DNA of 64,000 nt, taken from positions 2,356,001 through 2,420,000 of the forward strand of contig JALGAS010000009.1 in assembly GCA_023078685.1 (NCBI GenBank), written 5' to 3'. The notes below the pieces were generated by a model. That model was not told where the DNA came from. It ran no database searches and worked only from the letters and a program-made list of their open reading frames with translations. The stretch comes from Neopestalotiopsis rosae. Taxonomy: Eukaryota > Ascomycota > Sordariomycetes > Amphisphaeriales > Sporocadaceae. The translations under genes and the position numbers were made by a program. Below, piece after piece: positions 53,370 to 63,361 of this stretch. Position 1 is the stretch's first letter. Every line of letters starts with the position of its first letter.

Positions 53370-53902
53370 TCAAAGCTCCGAAATATACTGCCCGACTATC
53401 CTAGACCAGGAGCATACCGAAGAACAGGCGTGATATGATCGATTTAGTACCTGTATTAGCTGTTGGAGCCGGTTCCGCGTCTTCGAGACTCTCATCGCCC
53501 GCTGCCCAGCCTTCCGGTCCAGTCTCCATATCTAGTGCTGGATCTGGGGCGGGTATTGTTTTTGCAGATGAATACTGGCTCGTGTGACGAATACGTTGGG
53601 CTGGAAACGTCCTATCTACCACTGTCTCGGTAGACTTGGCATCATGAGTGATTGATGTCTTCTCAGCAACTGTGGAGGCTTTCCGGCGATCTCTCTGGAG
53701 AGCTAATACAACCTGCGGATGTTAGCATTTGTACTTCAATTTGAAGCAGTGGCTTATGATTACAAACCAGTCTGTTCAAATCTGGTATTTTCTCCCCTTC
53801 GGGAAGGTATACCCTTGCTTCCATCCGACCAGTAATGGTATTGTGGAAGACGGCGAAGCTGAAGACATCGGCCTTTTTGCCGAGCTCAGCTGTCTTCCAC
53901 AT
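53370..53902 (-). CDS. MADS-box-like protein 3, truncated at both ends
   Basis: About 140 aa from exons 53768-53902, 53451-53712 and 53370-53395. It starts MWKTAELGKKADVFSFAVF and continues RMEARVYLPEGEKIPDLNRL, matching copy 2 from the Leu-Arg-Lys helix onward but lacking the basic N-terminus. Introns fall at the same places and phases as in copies 1 and 2 (phase 0 after NRL; phase 1 after ANT). Exon 2 reads VVLALQRDRRKASTVAEKTS, parallel to IAKVLQRNRQKA of copy 2. The last exon stops after VGQYISEL, where copy 2 continues for about 100 residues. The start lies one base after the stop of the upstream coil gene, so the missing N-terminus was replaced by that gene's 3' end. Probably nonfunctional as a DNA-binding protein. 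Confidence 0.5.
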
Positions 53903-53903
53903 A

Positions 53904-54475
53904 CTATACTTTGACCCAACCGTCCTCCATTTCTAGAGTTTCTCCAGATTGATTCCTTTCAGTCAGATCGGGCTCGAGTGCTTCCTGTTCCTTTGGCCTA
54001 TCAATCTTCTCTTGGCAGTCTTTCACGAACCGAAGACGTTGTAGCTTAGATGTTCGCTCGTCCTCCAGTGCCTTCTGTTCTTCTAACTGGTGAAGTTCAT
54101 TCTGGCAGTCTTTCAAGAGCTGAAGACGTTGTATCGTAGATAATCGCTCATCTTCGAGTGCCTTATGTTCAAACATTCGCTGTTCAAACGTCTTTCGGTC
54201 GTCTGCTTGCCCGTTATGTTCAGATTGCAATAAGCTGCGTGTGAAAGAGATCTGTAAGTTCGCCATTTGTTTCACCTCTTCGTTTGGAACAGTGACACTA
54301 TCAAAGTCACATACGTCAGCGACCTGGGCTCCTGGATTCTATCCATCACTTACAGAAGTTCTATTGATTTCTGCATCAGTTTCAAGCTTTCCGTCACCTT
54401 TGCTGGCATTTGAAGCTGCTCCCGGACCAAGATAACTGAATCAAGTTGTTTAAGTAGGTGGCGTAGACCATCCAT
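53904..54475 (-). CDS. Coiled-coil protein with 30-residue tandem repeats, 171 aa
   Basis: Exons 54354-54475 and 53904-54297; the intron (GTAAGT, a CGCTGACG branch, TTTGATAG) restores frame exactly. Exon 1 reads MDGLRHLLKQLDSVILVREQ then AKVTESLKLMQKSIEL. Exon 2 carries two 30-residue units beginning KALEDERLSTIQRLQLLKDC and KALEDERTSKLQRLRFVKDC, plus a third start (EALEPD), a long heptad-rich helix. An upstream in-frame extension without ATG (to 54559) hints at a further 5' exon. No known family; an oligomerising or scaffold role is inferred. It ends one base before the MADS-like 3 start. A remnant of a related gene precedes MADS-like 2. Confidence 0.55.
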
Positions 54476-55247
54476 AGCCACGGAGGTATGCACATATAAT
54501 TCTTGATGCGAGACTTGTGATGTCGAAAGGCAATGATTCGTACATGCACGAGGGGACACTCGTAGAACCCCGCGCGACGTGTTCGGAGCGGAGCATATTT
54601 GTTCCCGCTACTCCGCATCACTCCATATGAGCACCTATCCCATGCTCTACTGTACCTATATAATATCTTCTCAGCGACGCCATAAATTGCGTGGAATGCA
54701 ACAATTAACCTTTTAGTTTCACTCGATGTGCCCTACTTCAGAGTTTCTATGTTCTCATCAGCTACCTGTCACACCTAGGAGGAATCCATAACATGGAGAG
54801 GACGATGATTGGCTTGGCGTGATTACATGCTGTATTCGCAGAGAGACGGAATCAAAGTGTCTTATCTTGTCTTCTGAGCACGGACGGTCTATTTTTGGAG
54901 CTTGCCCCTACTAGTAGGTTAGGTGTTTTCGCGAAATTGCAAGCCACTTGGCCCCCACGACGTAAGAATTAGCTGGACATGTGTAAGTTTTTCAAGATAG
55001 AACTCTCATAGGTTATGATTTAACGTTGAGAACAGCGATGCGGAAAGGTGCGGAACGAGAACGTCCACAGAGAAGTCGCTAGATTCCTTATTCCTGTGGT
55101 AGAATCAGCTTCGTTAGTAAATCATCGCACAGCCAGGCCAAGATCTTCAAAAAGTCGAGAGAGCCAGATTTCAAAGCACCAGCAGCCGGTAGAGCAGGAG
55201 TACGCCGGGAGACAGGACAATGTGGAGGATACAGACATGTACCCTTC
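54476..55247. other. Intergenic
   Basis: No supported gene; holds partial repeat R2 at 54840-54925. Confidence 0.35.
54840..54925 (+). repeat. Dispersed repeat R2, partial copy 3
   Basis: Contains CTTATCTTGTCTTCTGAGCA then CGGACGGTCTAT, matching the middle block of the copies at 10321 and 35904. The flanks diverge. Confidence 0.4.
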
Positions 55248-55450
55248 TTTGTCTTGGGTATTCTTCTGTGTCTTGGATACTCTTCTGTGCTGGATACCCT
55301 TCTACGATAGTCTTTTGTCTTGCAGACAACAGGGGGTTGTGGAGAAAAAGGCAAACCAAGGGTACTATACAAAAAGAACCAACATGTTTGCGACAATGGC
55401 TTTCTGGGCCTACTGCATGTGGGAGCAAAGTCTGGGCATCCAACGACCAC
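55248..55450 (+). repeat. Dispersed repeat R1, partial copy D with minisatellite
   Basis: Reverse-type 17-bp units (CTTGGATACTCTTCTGTG) run into CTTGCAGACAACAGGGGGTT, then directly into GTGGAGAAAAAGGCAAAC and CCAACATGTTTGCGACAATG, an internal block of R1. About 0.5 kb of R1 between the junction and this block is deleted. Confidence 0.65.
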
Positions 55451-56280
55451 TTGGCACGTATCATGCCCGAGAAAAATGTGTGATATGCACAATGATCCAA
55501 CGATGACACGATGGAAAGTGGATGAAGTTGATGGTAGGTGGTTGTGGTGATATCTCTGCCAATGTCTTTTTGTAGAGATTGCCTCGAATGTTGATATTTT
55601 GGAATATTTGTAATGCCACTGCGCGGATGGAATCAAACACCAAAGTCGTTTTATTATAATCACAGAATAGGCTAACCAAGAAATTACCCGTCCAAGCTCC
55701 AGAAAGCTGGGTTAAAGTCGTCGCGGGAGAAGTCACTGATTCGTAATAGAATTCTCGGCTGTAGTTTAACTCCATATTTGGAACAGGATATGTAACACAT
55801 TGTTCAACTAACGAGCAACTATGCTATTCAATCAAATGGCTACGTCAGAAACTGGTCCCCATGCTATTATCTGATTACAGTTGATATATAACATAAGTAC
55901 ATGTGCGGGAGTGTTGATTTGTTGCTGAACAGACTTCCGATGCCTAGTTAGTATGATCCATTTAGGGTTATCCTGCTAGCGTATCTCGTGTATCTAAGAA
56001 AAATTGGAAGGTATGGATATGGCCAGGTGCCATGAGGATACGGAAGTCTACCCCTGCTCGCCGGGGGAAGGATAGGTCTGCGTATACTGATTACCGAGGT
56101 CGTTCTAGATTTTGTTCAACTCAAACAGTTCAACCCGAAAACAAGTGGATAGATAGACTTACCCAGATACTGCTACTACTGGTCATATTCCACACTACCG
56201 CATCCAGAAAGACATCCTGGTTTTCTCCTTCGAAAGACCAGGTTATAGCACTAACGCCAGATGAGGAACTTTCTATTGCG
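55451..56280. other. Intergenic
   Basis: No supported gene. Confidence 0.35.
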
Positions 56281-58283
56281 TCAGCGATTGTTCATGCTGA
56301 GTGCACTTGTTGATATTTCAAATGACGGATGGCAAAACGTGGCAAAACGATTAACAGAAAGAAAGGACAAAGATAAGGAAAAAGAAGATAACAAATCATA
56401 CCAGGAAGAATTATCTGCTAGTGAACTCAAGTGCTTATCGCCTAGAGCATAAGCAGGGTAGGCTCGTTGAAGCACGCCACAAAATATGGCACACAGCCAT
56501 TGAGCCTCTGGGAGAACCCCGTAACTCCTAGCCTCTTGCCAAAATTCAATCGAACATCTGAGCCGATGACATAGCTCGGACTGAGGAACGGTCGGTGAGT
56601 CTCCCTCAGCTGTTGTTGGTCGCATCGATTGTATGGAATGAGACAGCTCCTGGCATACAATTATCGTTGCCAGAAGAAAGTGATACATCACCAATGGATC
56701 AAGTTCCCATCTATCTTGTTGCGACCGACGGTTTTCAAGGAGAGCCTCTTGGATCTTGAGGACCTCGACGGCAGAGCTGACGCATCGGGAGCGTGATTCT
56801 CCTGCAGGGCAGCTTTGATCATTTATATTCTCAGCCAGGAGGGACCACCGGTGAAGCACGATCTTGGCGGTATGATAGATGATTGACAGTGAGAATTTGA
56901 GAGTCAAATGTTGAAGTCCACTTCCACTCAATGTAGAACTAGATACTTTTCGATGTGCGTTGTCGAGTAGTACGTCGAATTTATCGATCTCCTTCAAAGT
57001 GATGCACTCTCTGTAGAATATGGCAAGCCCGATCTCTGTCGATACCCTTTGAAGCTCTCGCTTCAGGATGAGAGGGAGTACTGGCGTAGACTGGGTCAAT
57101 GGCCGCGGGGGAGGAAGATCAGCGCGATGATCTAGCGGTCGGCATCAAATAAGTTCGTGAGGGCCTCTGTTTTGAACTCGGGACGGACCATTTGTGTCTG
57201 ATTGCAATAGAAACTAATATGGTATTTCAAAGACTGAAGGTTTTCCCATGCTCTCTTGCGATATTCGATTTGCATTTCGGAAAGGCCCAGGCCTTCCAGG
57301 CTCGGATCTCGAGGGTTCGCATAGCCGGACGACTGGGCCAGGCCAATCGCTTGCGCGAGTGCTGCGAAGCCCCGCTTCAGATCGGGCTTGCAATATACCA
57401 AAGTTGCGATGCGCACAACAGCCGCTTCTACCTTGTATTTCCCTGGCGTTTCGAGGTCAATGTGGTGGGCACATTGGCAGCACCTGTCAATAAACACCTC
57501 GAGCATGTAGCTGGTGGAGCCGAGATGGCCGGGAAGATGTTCTTCCCGGAGGTCAAGATACAAAGCTGTCAAGGCCAAGCATCCGTAGACGAGGGCCATC
57601 AACGACAGGGCATCAGCTTGATACCAGGCCTCAGGGTGGCTAGTGAAGTGTTTCCACTACCTATATCAGTAGTTGAGCTACAAGTGTTGAGAAAAGGCAC
57701 TACTCACTTCGCCAAAGAGGGTTTTCTCATTTAGCATGCCTGAAAGGTTGAAAGAGAAAGAGATAAGGTACACAAGACAAAAAAAGGCATGGAAGTGCTG
57801 AGAGTTTCTCCCAGGTGGCTACTTACTACTTATTGGATCCCCAAGCTTAAAGAAGGCAGGAAGCGTGGACCTAATAATATTTTCGATATTCGACGTCGAC
57901 AAGTTGGCAAGCTGCAGCTGATACTCGAAATCTGCTGTGTTTCGAGGAGTAGAAGATACCTGTTGAGAAGATGCGGAGGAGATCCTGCGTTGTATTGCGG
58001 GTTCCCCGAGCCCCGTGAGGCAGTTGATCAATCCTGGCCGTTCTTCGAAGTGAGTGGTGATATCTGCGTCGTACGTGCAATCACCCGGGCTTTGACGCCT
58101 GATACATGCGTCGCACGGGCTCTTGTTGTTGCACTTGGACCTATCGGAATGTGAGAAGGGTGCGATTGCGACTGAAAACATACTAACGTACTTCTTCTGT
58201 CGGCAGGTTTGACAGGATCTGGGCTGACGCTGTCGTGGTGTTCCTCGCAGTCCTGGGTGATGTGCTTCGAAAGCTTTCTTCAT
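56281..58283 (-). pseudogene. Zn2Cys6 transcription factor with one frameshift
   Basis: Regulator with a complete zinc cluster: exon 58192-58283 ends CQTCRQKK, and a 51-bp intron (GTACGT to CCGATAG) joins SKCNNKSPCDACIRRQSPGD then CTYD, giving C-x2-C-x6-C-x5-C-x2-C-x8-C. Exons 57827-58140, 57708-57739 and 57134-57656 follow in frame, with HPEAWYQADALSLMALVYGC and VYCKPDLKRGFAALAQAIGL of the fungal regulator middle homology region. At about 57134 the frame ends (LFDADR stop), but coherent sequence resumes one base out of phase (DHRADLPPPRPLTQS) and continues open to 56281. A single-base deletion would explain it; a sequencing error is possible. If real, the protein is cut to roughly 320 residues but keeps its DNA-binding domain. 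The C-terminal end may also involve a GTATGA intron near 56345. Confidence 0.75.
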
Positions 58284-58384
58284 GGTGACTCTATCACTCT
58301 CAACCAGTAGTTAGTTGGTATCCCAAACAAGATGTAGGCACGAGCGTAGGTAGACTGAGGTGCTGATCGTAGAAACACTCGATC

Positions 58385-59815
58385 CATCCTTGACTGCCAG
58401 CAACTTCTTACATTAATAGCCAAGCTTCGCACCAGGGAGCTGCTTACATTACATGTATTGATCATTTTCGTACTGGCGTTGGTATCAAAATGTCTTCTCT
58501 AGCGCCGTGAGTTGGGCTGGGAACCCCAGACTACAGTTTGGGTTCGTCTCCACCGCAAGCCACGTTGGTGCAAACTTGACCTGCCTGGAATACAAGATCA
58601 TGTAGGATCGCCCAGGAACGACGCTACGTACAATCGCAAATCGGCGACAAGCAGTATGGCATGGAACTGTCGCAAAGTTGACTGCCGGGTCAGAGGACGG
58701 ACAACATGATATCCTTCCGTACTCTTGGATAAGGACAAACACGCAGCTGCGACTGCAATTCCAACCTAGTTCTAGACCCGAGCCCAGCAGAGCGTTCGGC
58801 TCCACAAAAGAGAGCTAACATTTGCAGCTCCATGTCCCGATCCTTTGTCGAGTGGTCGGTATGCCTTTGGGCCATGCAACAGACGCCCGTACTGCGGTCC
58901 GACCCAGAAGTGCAAGCGAGCGCGCACGCTTGACAGGACACGGAAATGACTTGAGACATTTTTGCATGCCGGCTTGCTTTGGACTTTGCCCCCACATGCA
59001 CTAGACCCAGACAGCCATGGTCGCAAACATGTTGGTGCTTTTGTCTACCTTTGTGTCACGGGCTATGGCCCGGTAAGCGGCCTCGGCACCCCTCGGCCAA
59101 TGCCGTCTGCACGGACCCGGAGCTCGGACCCTTTTCAAGACACCAAAAGGGAGCTTGATCAAGACGAAAGGACTCTCTCTCCTTTCCTCCTTTCGCTATG
59201 TTTAGAATGCTCGTATGTAGTAGGATCAATCCTGTTGAATAAGCACTTGAACCCTTACACTTTGTTTGCCTTTTTCTCCACACCTAGTGCAAGTCCATCT
59301 GTCAGCGAGGAGACTTTTCCAGGCGTTGGCAACGACCAAGAACCAACCTGTACATCGCCTGGTCCAGGTGAAATAAATCATGACTCGTGTGATTCAATAA
59401 CGACATCGTATTTGTTTGCCGGTAATGCATCGCCTACCATGATAATACTCGGATTCGAAAAGCTACCGGCAAGGTCCGACGTTGAAATGTCAGGCTACAT
59501 CCTGTATCGTGATGACAGGCTGTGCAACTGCAAGTGTCTAATCGATGTCATGCTCCTTCACAGCGCTTTTACCGTGTACGATCGGTGTATGTCGTAGAGG
59601 AATTCGTTCTGCTTCGTTTGGGACAGAATGTGACATGAGTAAAGGTTCTTCCGTCAATGCTGGAAATGTACTGCAAGCACAGATCCGTCCACTGTTCTCG
59701 CATGTGCTGCTTTCTTGTTGCGATAGTTCATGTCCCGACAGTCTGGTACACTAAAGATAGGAATGTCAGGGGAGCTCCATGAGATTTATACAATTCCGGA
59801 AGAGAACCCTTGTGA
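58385..59815 (-). repeat. Dispersed repeat R1, copy B (inverted relative to copy A)
   Basis: Reverse-complement counterpart of 29183-30455, carrying the same blocks in the same relative order (AAGCTTGGCTATTAATG end near 58428, GTCAAGCGTGCGCGCTCG block near 58930, CCGGAATTG junction near 59795). It differs by the 206-bp LTR-like insertion at 59054-59259 and scattered substitutions. It lies immediately upstream of the frameshifted Zn2Cys6 gene. Confidence 0.85.
59054..59259. mobile_element. 206-bp solo-LTR-like insertion with 5-bp target duplication
   Basis: Begins TGTCACGGGC and ends CCCTTACA (5'-TG...CA-3' ends, with TGT/ACA inverted termini), and is flanked on both sides by CTTTG (59049-59053 and 59260-59264). 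Repeat copy A has the uninterrupted site with a single CAAAG (29804-29808, reverse strand), so the boundaries and duplication are proved by an internal empty site. The size and ends suit a solo LTR or another small non-autonomous element; orientation is undetermined. No internal coding sequence. Confidence 0.8.
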
Positions 59816-61807
59816 CGTACGGGGCCAGCTTGTGCCCAATATGGAAGGATATCCAGCAGCTACTTTAGCGTCTCCAGCCAAGTCCTACGTAACGATATGA
59901 TATCCGGCCTCCCCACTATAGTTGATTTTAGAGTTCGGCTTGCGTAGTCCAGTGCCACTTGGGTCTGCTGAAGTGGATCAGCACTGTTATCCCGAAGCTC
60001 AATGTTGGGATGTGTATAGGTAGAAATCGTTAGCTATTGACCGTCTCGAGGTCTTTTCGAGCCCATGCACACGCTCACGTGGAGTACACTTGATGCGTGG
60101 CAACCAACAGTTCCGTCCTTGCCGACATAATCAGCGATTGCCCGAGATATTTTACGGTATCCTTGAAACTCACTTGAATCCCAAACACAATGTGAAGCAA
60201 GACAATTCGTAGCTGTTATGTGCTCTGCTCAACACACACAAATTGTTTTAATCACCCTACTCGGACTCTGCCTTTGTCTGAAAGTACCCTGGCACAATAA
60301 TATATTTTTCATGCGCAATCTGTCTAATGAGACCCCGAACGTGGCAAGCAGACCCACGCTAGAAATTGTAGTTTCCCTCGATTCGTCCTCCTCCAAAGTT
60401 CAGCTTGTCTGAAAAGGTTCGAAAGCCGGCTCTGGATTTTAGGGAAACTGGGTTAGAGCTATTCCGGGTTGACGGAAGCCCGCAGTCCGGGCTTATGTGA
60501 GTCCTAACTCCAGGATCCGGATACGGAGCTCGAAACGGACGCTGTCATCGGAGTGACAAGATACTGTAGAAGGATTTATCTACACGATTGACAAGACGCA
60601 TCGACGTACTATGCAGTCACATCATAGCTGTCGACACCATGCTCAATGGTACAGATAAGCATCCGATTGCACATGAAAAAGAGAAAGAAATCCAGAACTT
60701 CATTGATCCCACCTTTTGACAGATAATGAAGGATGGATACATCTGGGTGATCTCATAATCTAACATTGGTAAAGTGCACATGAATGCATTATTCCGGTTA
60801 CTGTATACACGTCTTCGACTTGGACCACCAGCGGTCTTCGTCTTTCATTCTCCGCTTTCCTCCTGATACAGTAGTACGTTGCCGCGATGTTATTCATACC
60901 TGTGGGTAGGTAGGCAGCCTTGTAAGCCGGCTACAGAGAGTGTTCCCTCCATGACCGCCAACACATGTTTGTTCTTCTTCAAGGGTGCATGACCATGACT
61001 ACATGGATGACCGAAAGCAACTGGTGCTGTACCTATACTATGTAATCCTTGTCCAGTGCATGTCAAAACCCCCATACCAGGCAACAAATCACAGGAGTTC
61101 CCTACACTCCATTCCCGCGTTCCATAGCTTGTTCAATACTCTGTAGGTATAGCCACTCTGTTAGCCTATAATAGCTATGCCGGCTATGACTCCCAATTTG
61201 CACTGCCTTGTGAGCTGAATTTTGGCTCAACGTGATGATGCCATATTCTTTACGTGAATGCAAAAAATGAATTTTCCTGAAGGCCTGTGATACTGTGATT
61301 GTTTCCGCATTTTCCGTCTAGGAAGCCCCTGTCGATACATGGTTCTTACAAAGCCTCATCCCTCGGCGAGGGTATCCGGCCTATAATTCTGGAAACCCTC
61401 TTGTTGCCGTAATTTTGATTGCATAATACCACGTACAGTACAACGTGTTGTGTGATCCAAATCTGAGGTCTTCGCTAGTTGGCTTGCATAGCCCACTCGA
61501 GACAATGTAGTTTCCTATTTTCTTTCTTATTTTCTTCGTCTGTTGAGATACTCAGTACATTCAAGCAAACATGGTTTATTAAACCTTTTGTATTGTAGAA
61601 TACGCAGGTATGTACCATGCCTTTTACTCAAATAATTGAGTCAAGGCCAACCCTTTAAATCCGATCTCATTTTCTGGCACCTGGCTATTCGTGTAGCCTT
61701 CAGTACGTCAATCCGCAAAACCAACATGGACGTTTTGGAAAGCGACGGCTGGCGGCTTGGACTCTAGGACATCAACCAATGATGGTCGTTTTCGAAGGTC
61801 AATGCTT
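59816..61807. other. Intergenic
   Basis: About 2 kb without a convincing gene. A 64-codon frame at 60218-60412 starts with a hydrophobic segment (IVLITLLGLCLCLKVPW) that could be a signal peptide, but it has no other support. Confidence 0.35.
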
Positions 61808-62797
61808 TCACGTGCAACTTCGAAGCAGTTCAGCTAGAGTAATTACATCAAAACAAGCAGTCTCACCTGAGGTTTTTGTCGCAATGCATTGCATAGCGCA
61901 GAAAGCCCAAAATTCATCCACATTCATCTTGCGCTCAAGACACTCTTCGGGAATCCATCTGTGTATTAGCCAGTGGGATTCAGTGACGTAATGAAGACCT
62001 GTTGGATTCTTTGAGGAATATGCCTTGATACCAAACTCATGTGCAATTTCAGTTGACTTCCAGAATTTGACTGCCATCTGTTGCAGTTTCCGGGGAGATA
62101 TAATGAAGATCATAGCAGAACGAGTATCGTCTGGAGACTTTGACTTCATTATATTACAGATCCGTCCTGGACAGTCTGATACGGAAATGAAGGGCGGACT
62201 TGATGTGTCGTTGTTACTGAGGTGATTGCGGATGTGGGCTTCTGTAATTTCAGATTCCCCTGATTCGCCTTTCCGCCAACCGGGACAAACGATTCCAATT
62301 TTCTTCTTACGCTCACTTTGCGATGACAGTGGATGGTACCGATAAAATGGTAATTCGACTTCCTCTTCGCAAACTTGACGTGGCGTTATGCTTAATTTGA
62401 TAAGGTTTACGCGATGTAGCAGGTTCTGGTGAAACTCGTTGTGCCGCACAAGATGGTGTAGCAATTGCTCAACCTGTATATTTTCCCTCTCGAGCTCGAG
62501 TAGCTCGTTTGTTCTATGATCGATGGCGTGAAGGGGGACTGATTCCGGAATAACTGTAGCTTGAGAGTGATCGCCCACGGCGAGACGGCTCATGTGATCC
62601 AGGGAGACCGACAGGAAATAGGCCAGATGCTTCGCTTCTCTCAGTTCATTTGTGTTTCTCCGAAGCTCATTTATCTTCTGACACCTCTTCTTACTTGTCT
62701 CGAAGGTTGCACAATCTTGATCTAAGAATCCAACAGGTTGAAGTCTGCTTTTTGTAGCAGTTCGCAGGCCATAGGAATCTCTGGCACTGTCGACCAT
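61808..62797 (-). CDS. Hypothetical protein, 329 aa, DUF7587-like C-terminus
   Basis: Intact single-exon frame from ATG 62797. The N-terminal half is helical (KRCQKINELRRNTNELREAK, TNELLELERENIQVEQLLHH). The C-terminal half is a compact domain with SPPFISVSDCPGRICNIMKS, SAMIFIISPRKLQQMAVKFW, LHYVTESHWLIHRWIPEECL and NVDEFWAFCAMQ. The sequence of an S-V-S-D turn, a hydrophobic strand, a helix and then H-x-x-IP-x-E-x-x resembles the fungal DUF7587-type domain, as in the gene at 37301, but I rate this as tentative. No signal or membrane segment. Function unknown; intact while most neighbours are dead. Confidence 0.6.
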   Translation of the reverse strand: MVDSARDSYGLRTATKSRLQPVGFLDQDCATFETSKKRCQKINELRRNTNELREAKHLAYFLSVSLDHMSRLAVGDHSQATVIPESVPLHAIDHRTNELLELERENIQVEQLLHHLVRHNEFHQNLLHRVNLIKLSITPRQVCEEEVELPFYRYHPLSSQSERKKKIGIVCPGWRKGESGESEITEAHIRNHLSNNDTSSPPFISVSDCPGRICNIMKSKSPDDTRSAMIFIISPRKLQQMAVKFWKSTEIAHEFGIKAYSSKNPTGLHYVTESHWLIHRWIPEECLERKMNVDEFWAFCAMQCIATKTSGETACFDVITLAELLRSCT

Positions 62798-63085
62798 GAC
62801 GACGTAGGAGTCTGAAGAAGCGGAAGGTGGGCTTGTTCATAGAATCCAAAAGAGAAATCTCGAACTTCGAGGTTGACAAGATGGTGATTTCATGATTATG
62901 AGAAGAGAAGCTGATTTCTTTCTTGGTCTTGACTTCATTGTGACATCATAAGTCTTCATCTACGTAGTTGGCCTGTGGCTGATGTGGCTTGACGAAGACC
63001 TTTAGTCAAGATCTGCGTCAATCCGCACCCGGCTTTTACCGCCAAAACAGCGCCGGATTTGTCTACCCACAAATTACTACACCTA
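62798..63085. other. Short intergenic gap
   Basis: No supported coding sequence; possible 5' flank of the 329-aa gene. Confidence 0.3.
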
Positions 63086-63361
63086 TTACAGACCCAGTGA
63101 CTCTTTACATACTGTACATACGACGTGTATGTTTCCAGTTTTCCTGCCAACGGAACGTCAGCATCTTCTGCATAGCTTTCCATCATGGAGCGCGACATAA
63201 CAGGCAGGGCACTCATATATATCAAGCTGGTGTCCCAGATAAACACTCTCGAAGTGTCTCATCAGTGACACACGGATACTGAATTGCCGAATCAGCTCAT
63301 TTAACATAGTGTCACGATCTCGAGGTGCTCGATTTAATGCTTCGCTATACATACGAAGCAT
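63086..63361 (-). pseudogene. Small Cys-rich (zinc-ribbon-like) fragment
   Basis: From ATG 63361 the frame reads LNELIRQFSIRVSLMRHFES then YECPACYVALHDGKLCRRC and a TGA at 63158-63160. The same frame continues RSVGRKTGNIHVVCTVCKES to a stop at 63086-63088. The pairs CPAC, CRRC and CTVC suggest a zinc-ribbon-like unit interrupted by the TGA, which could derive from CGA or TGG. No family recognised. Confidence 0.35.
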
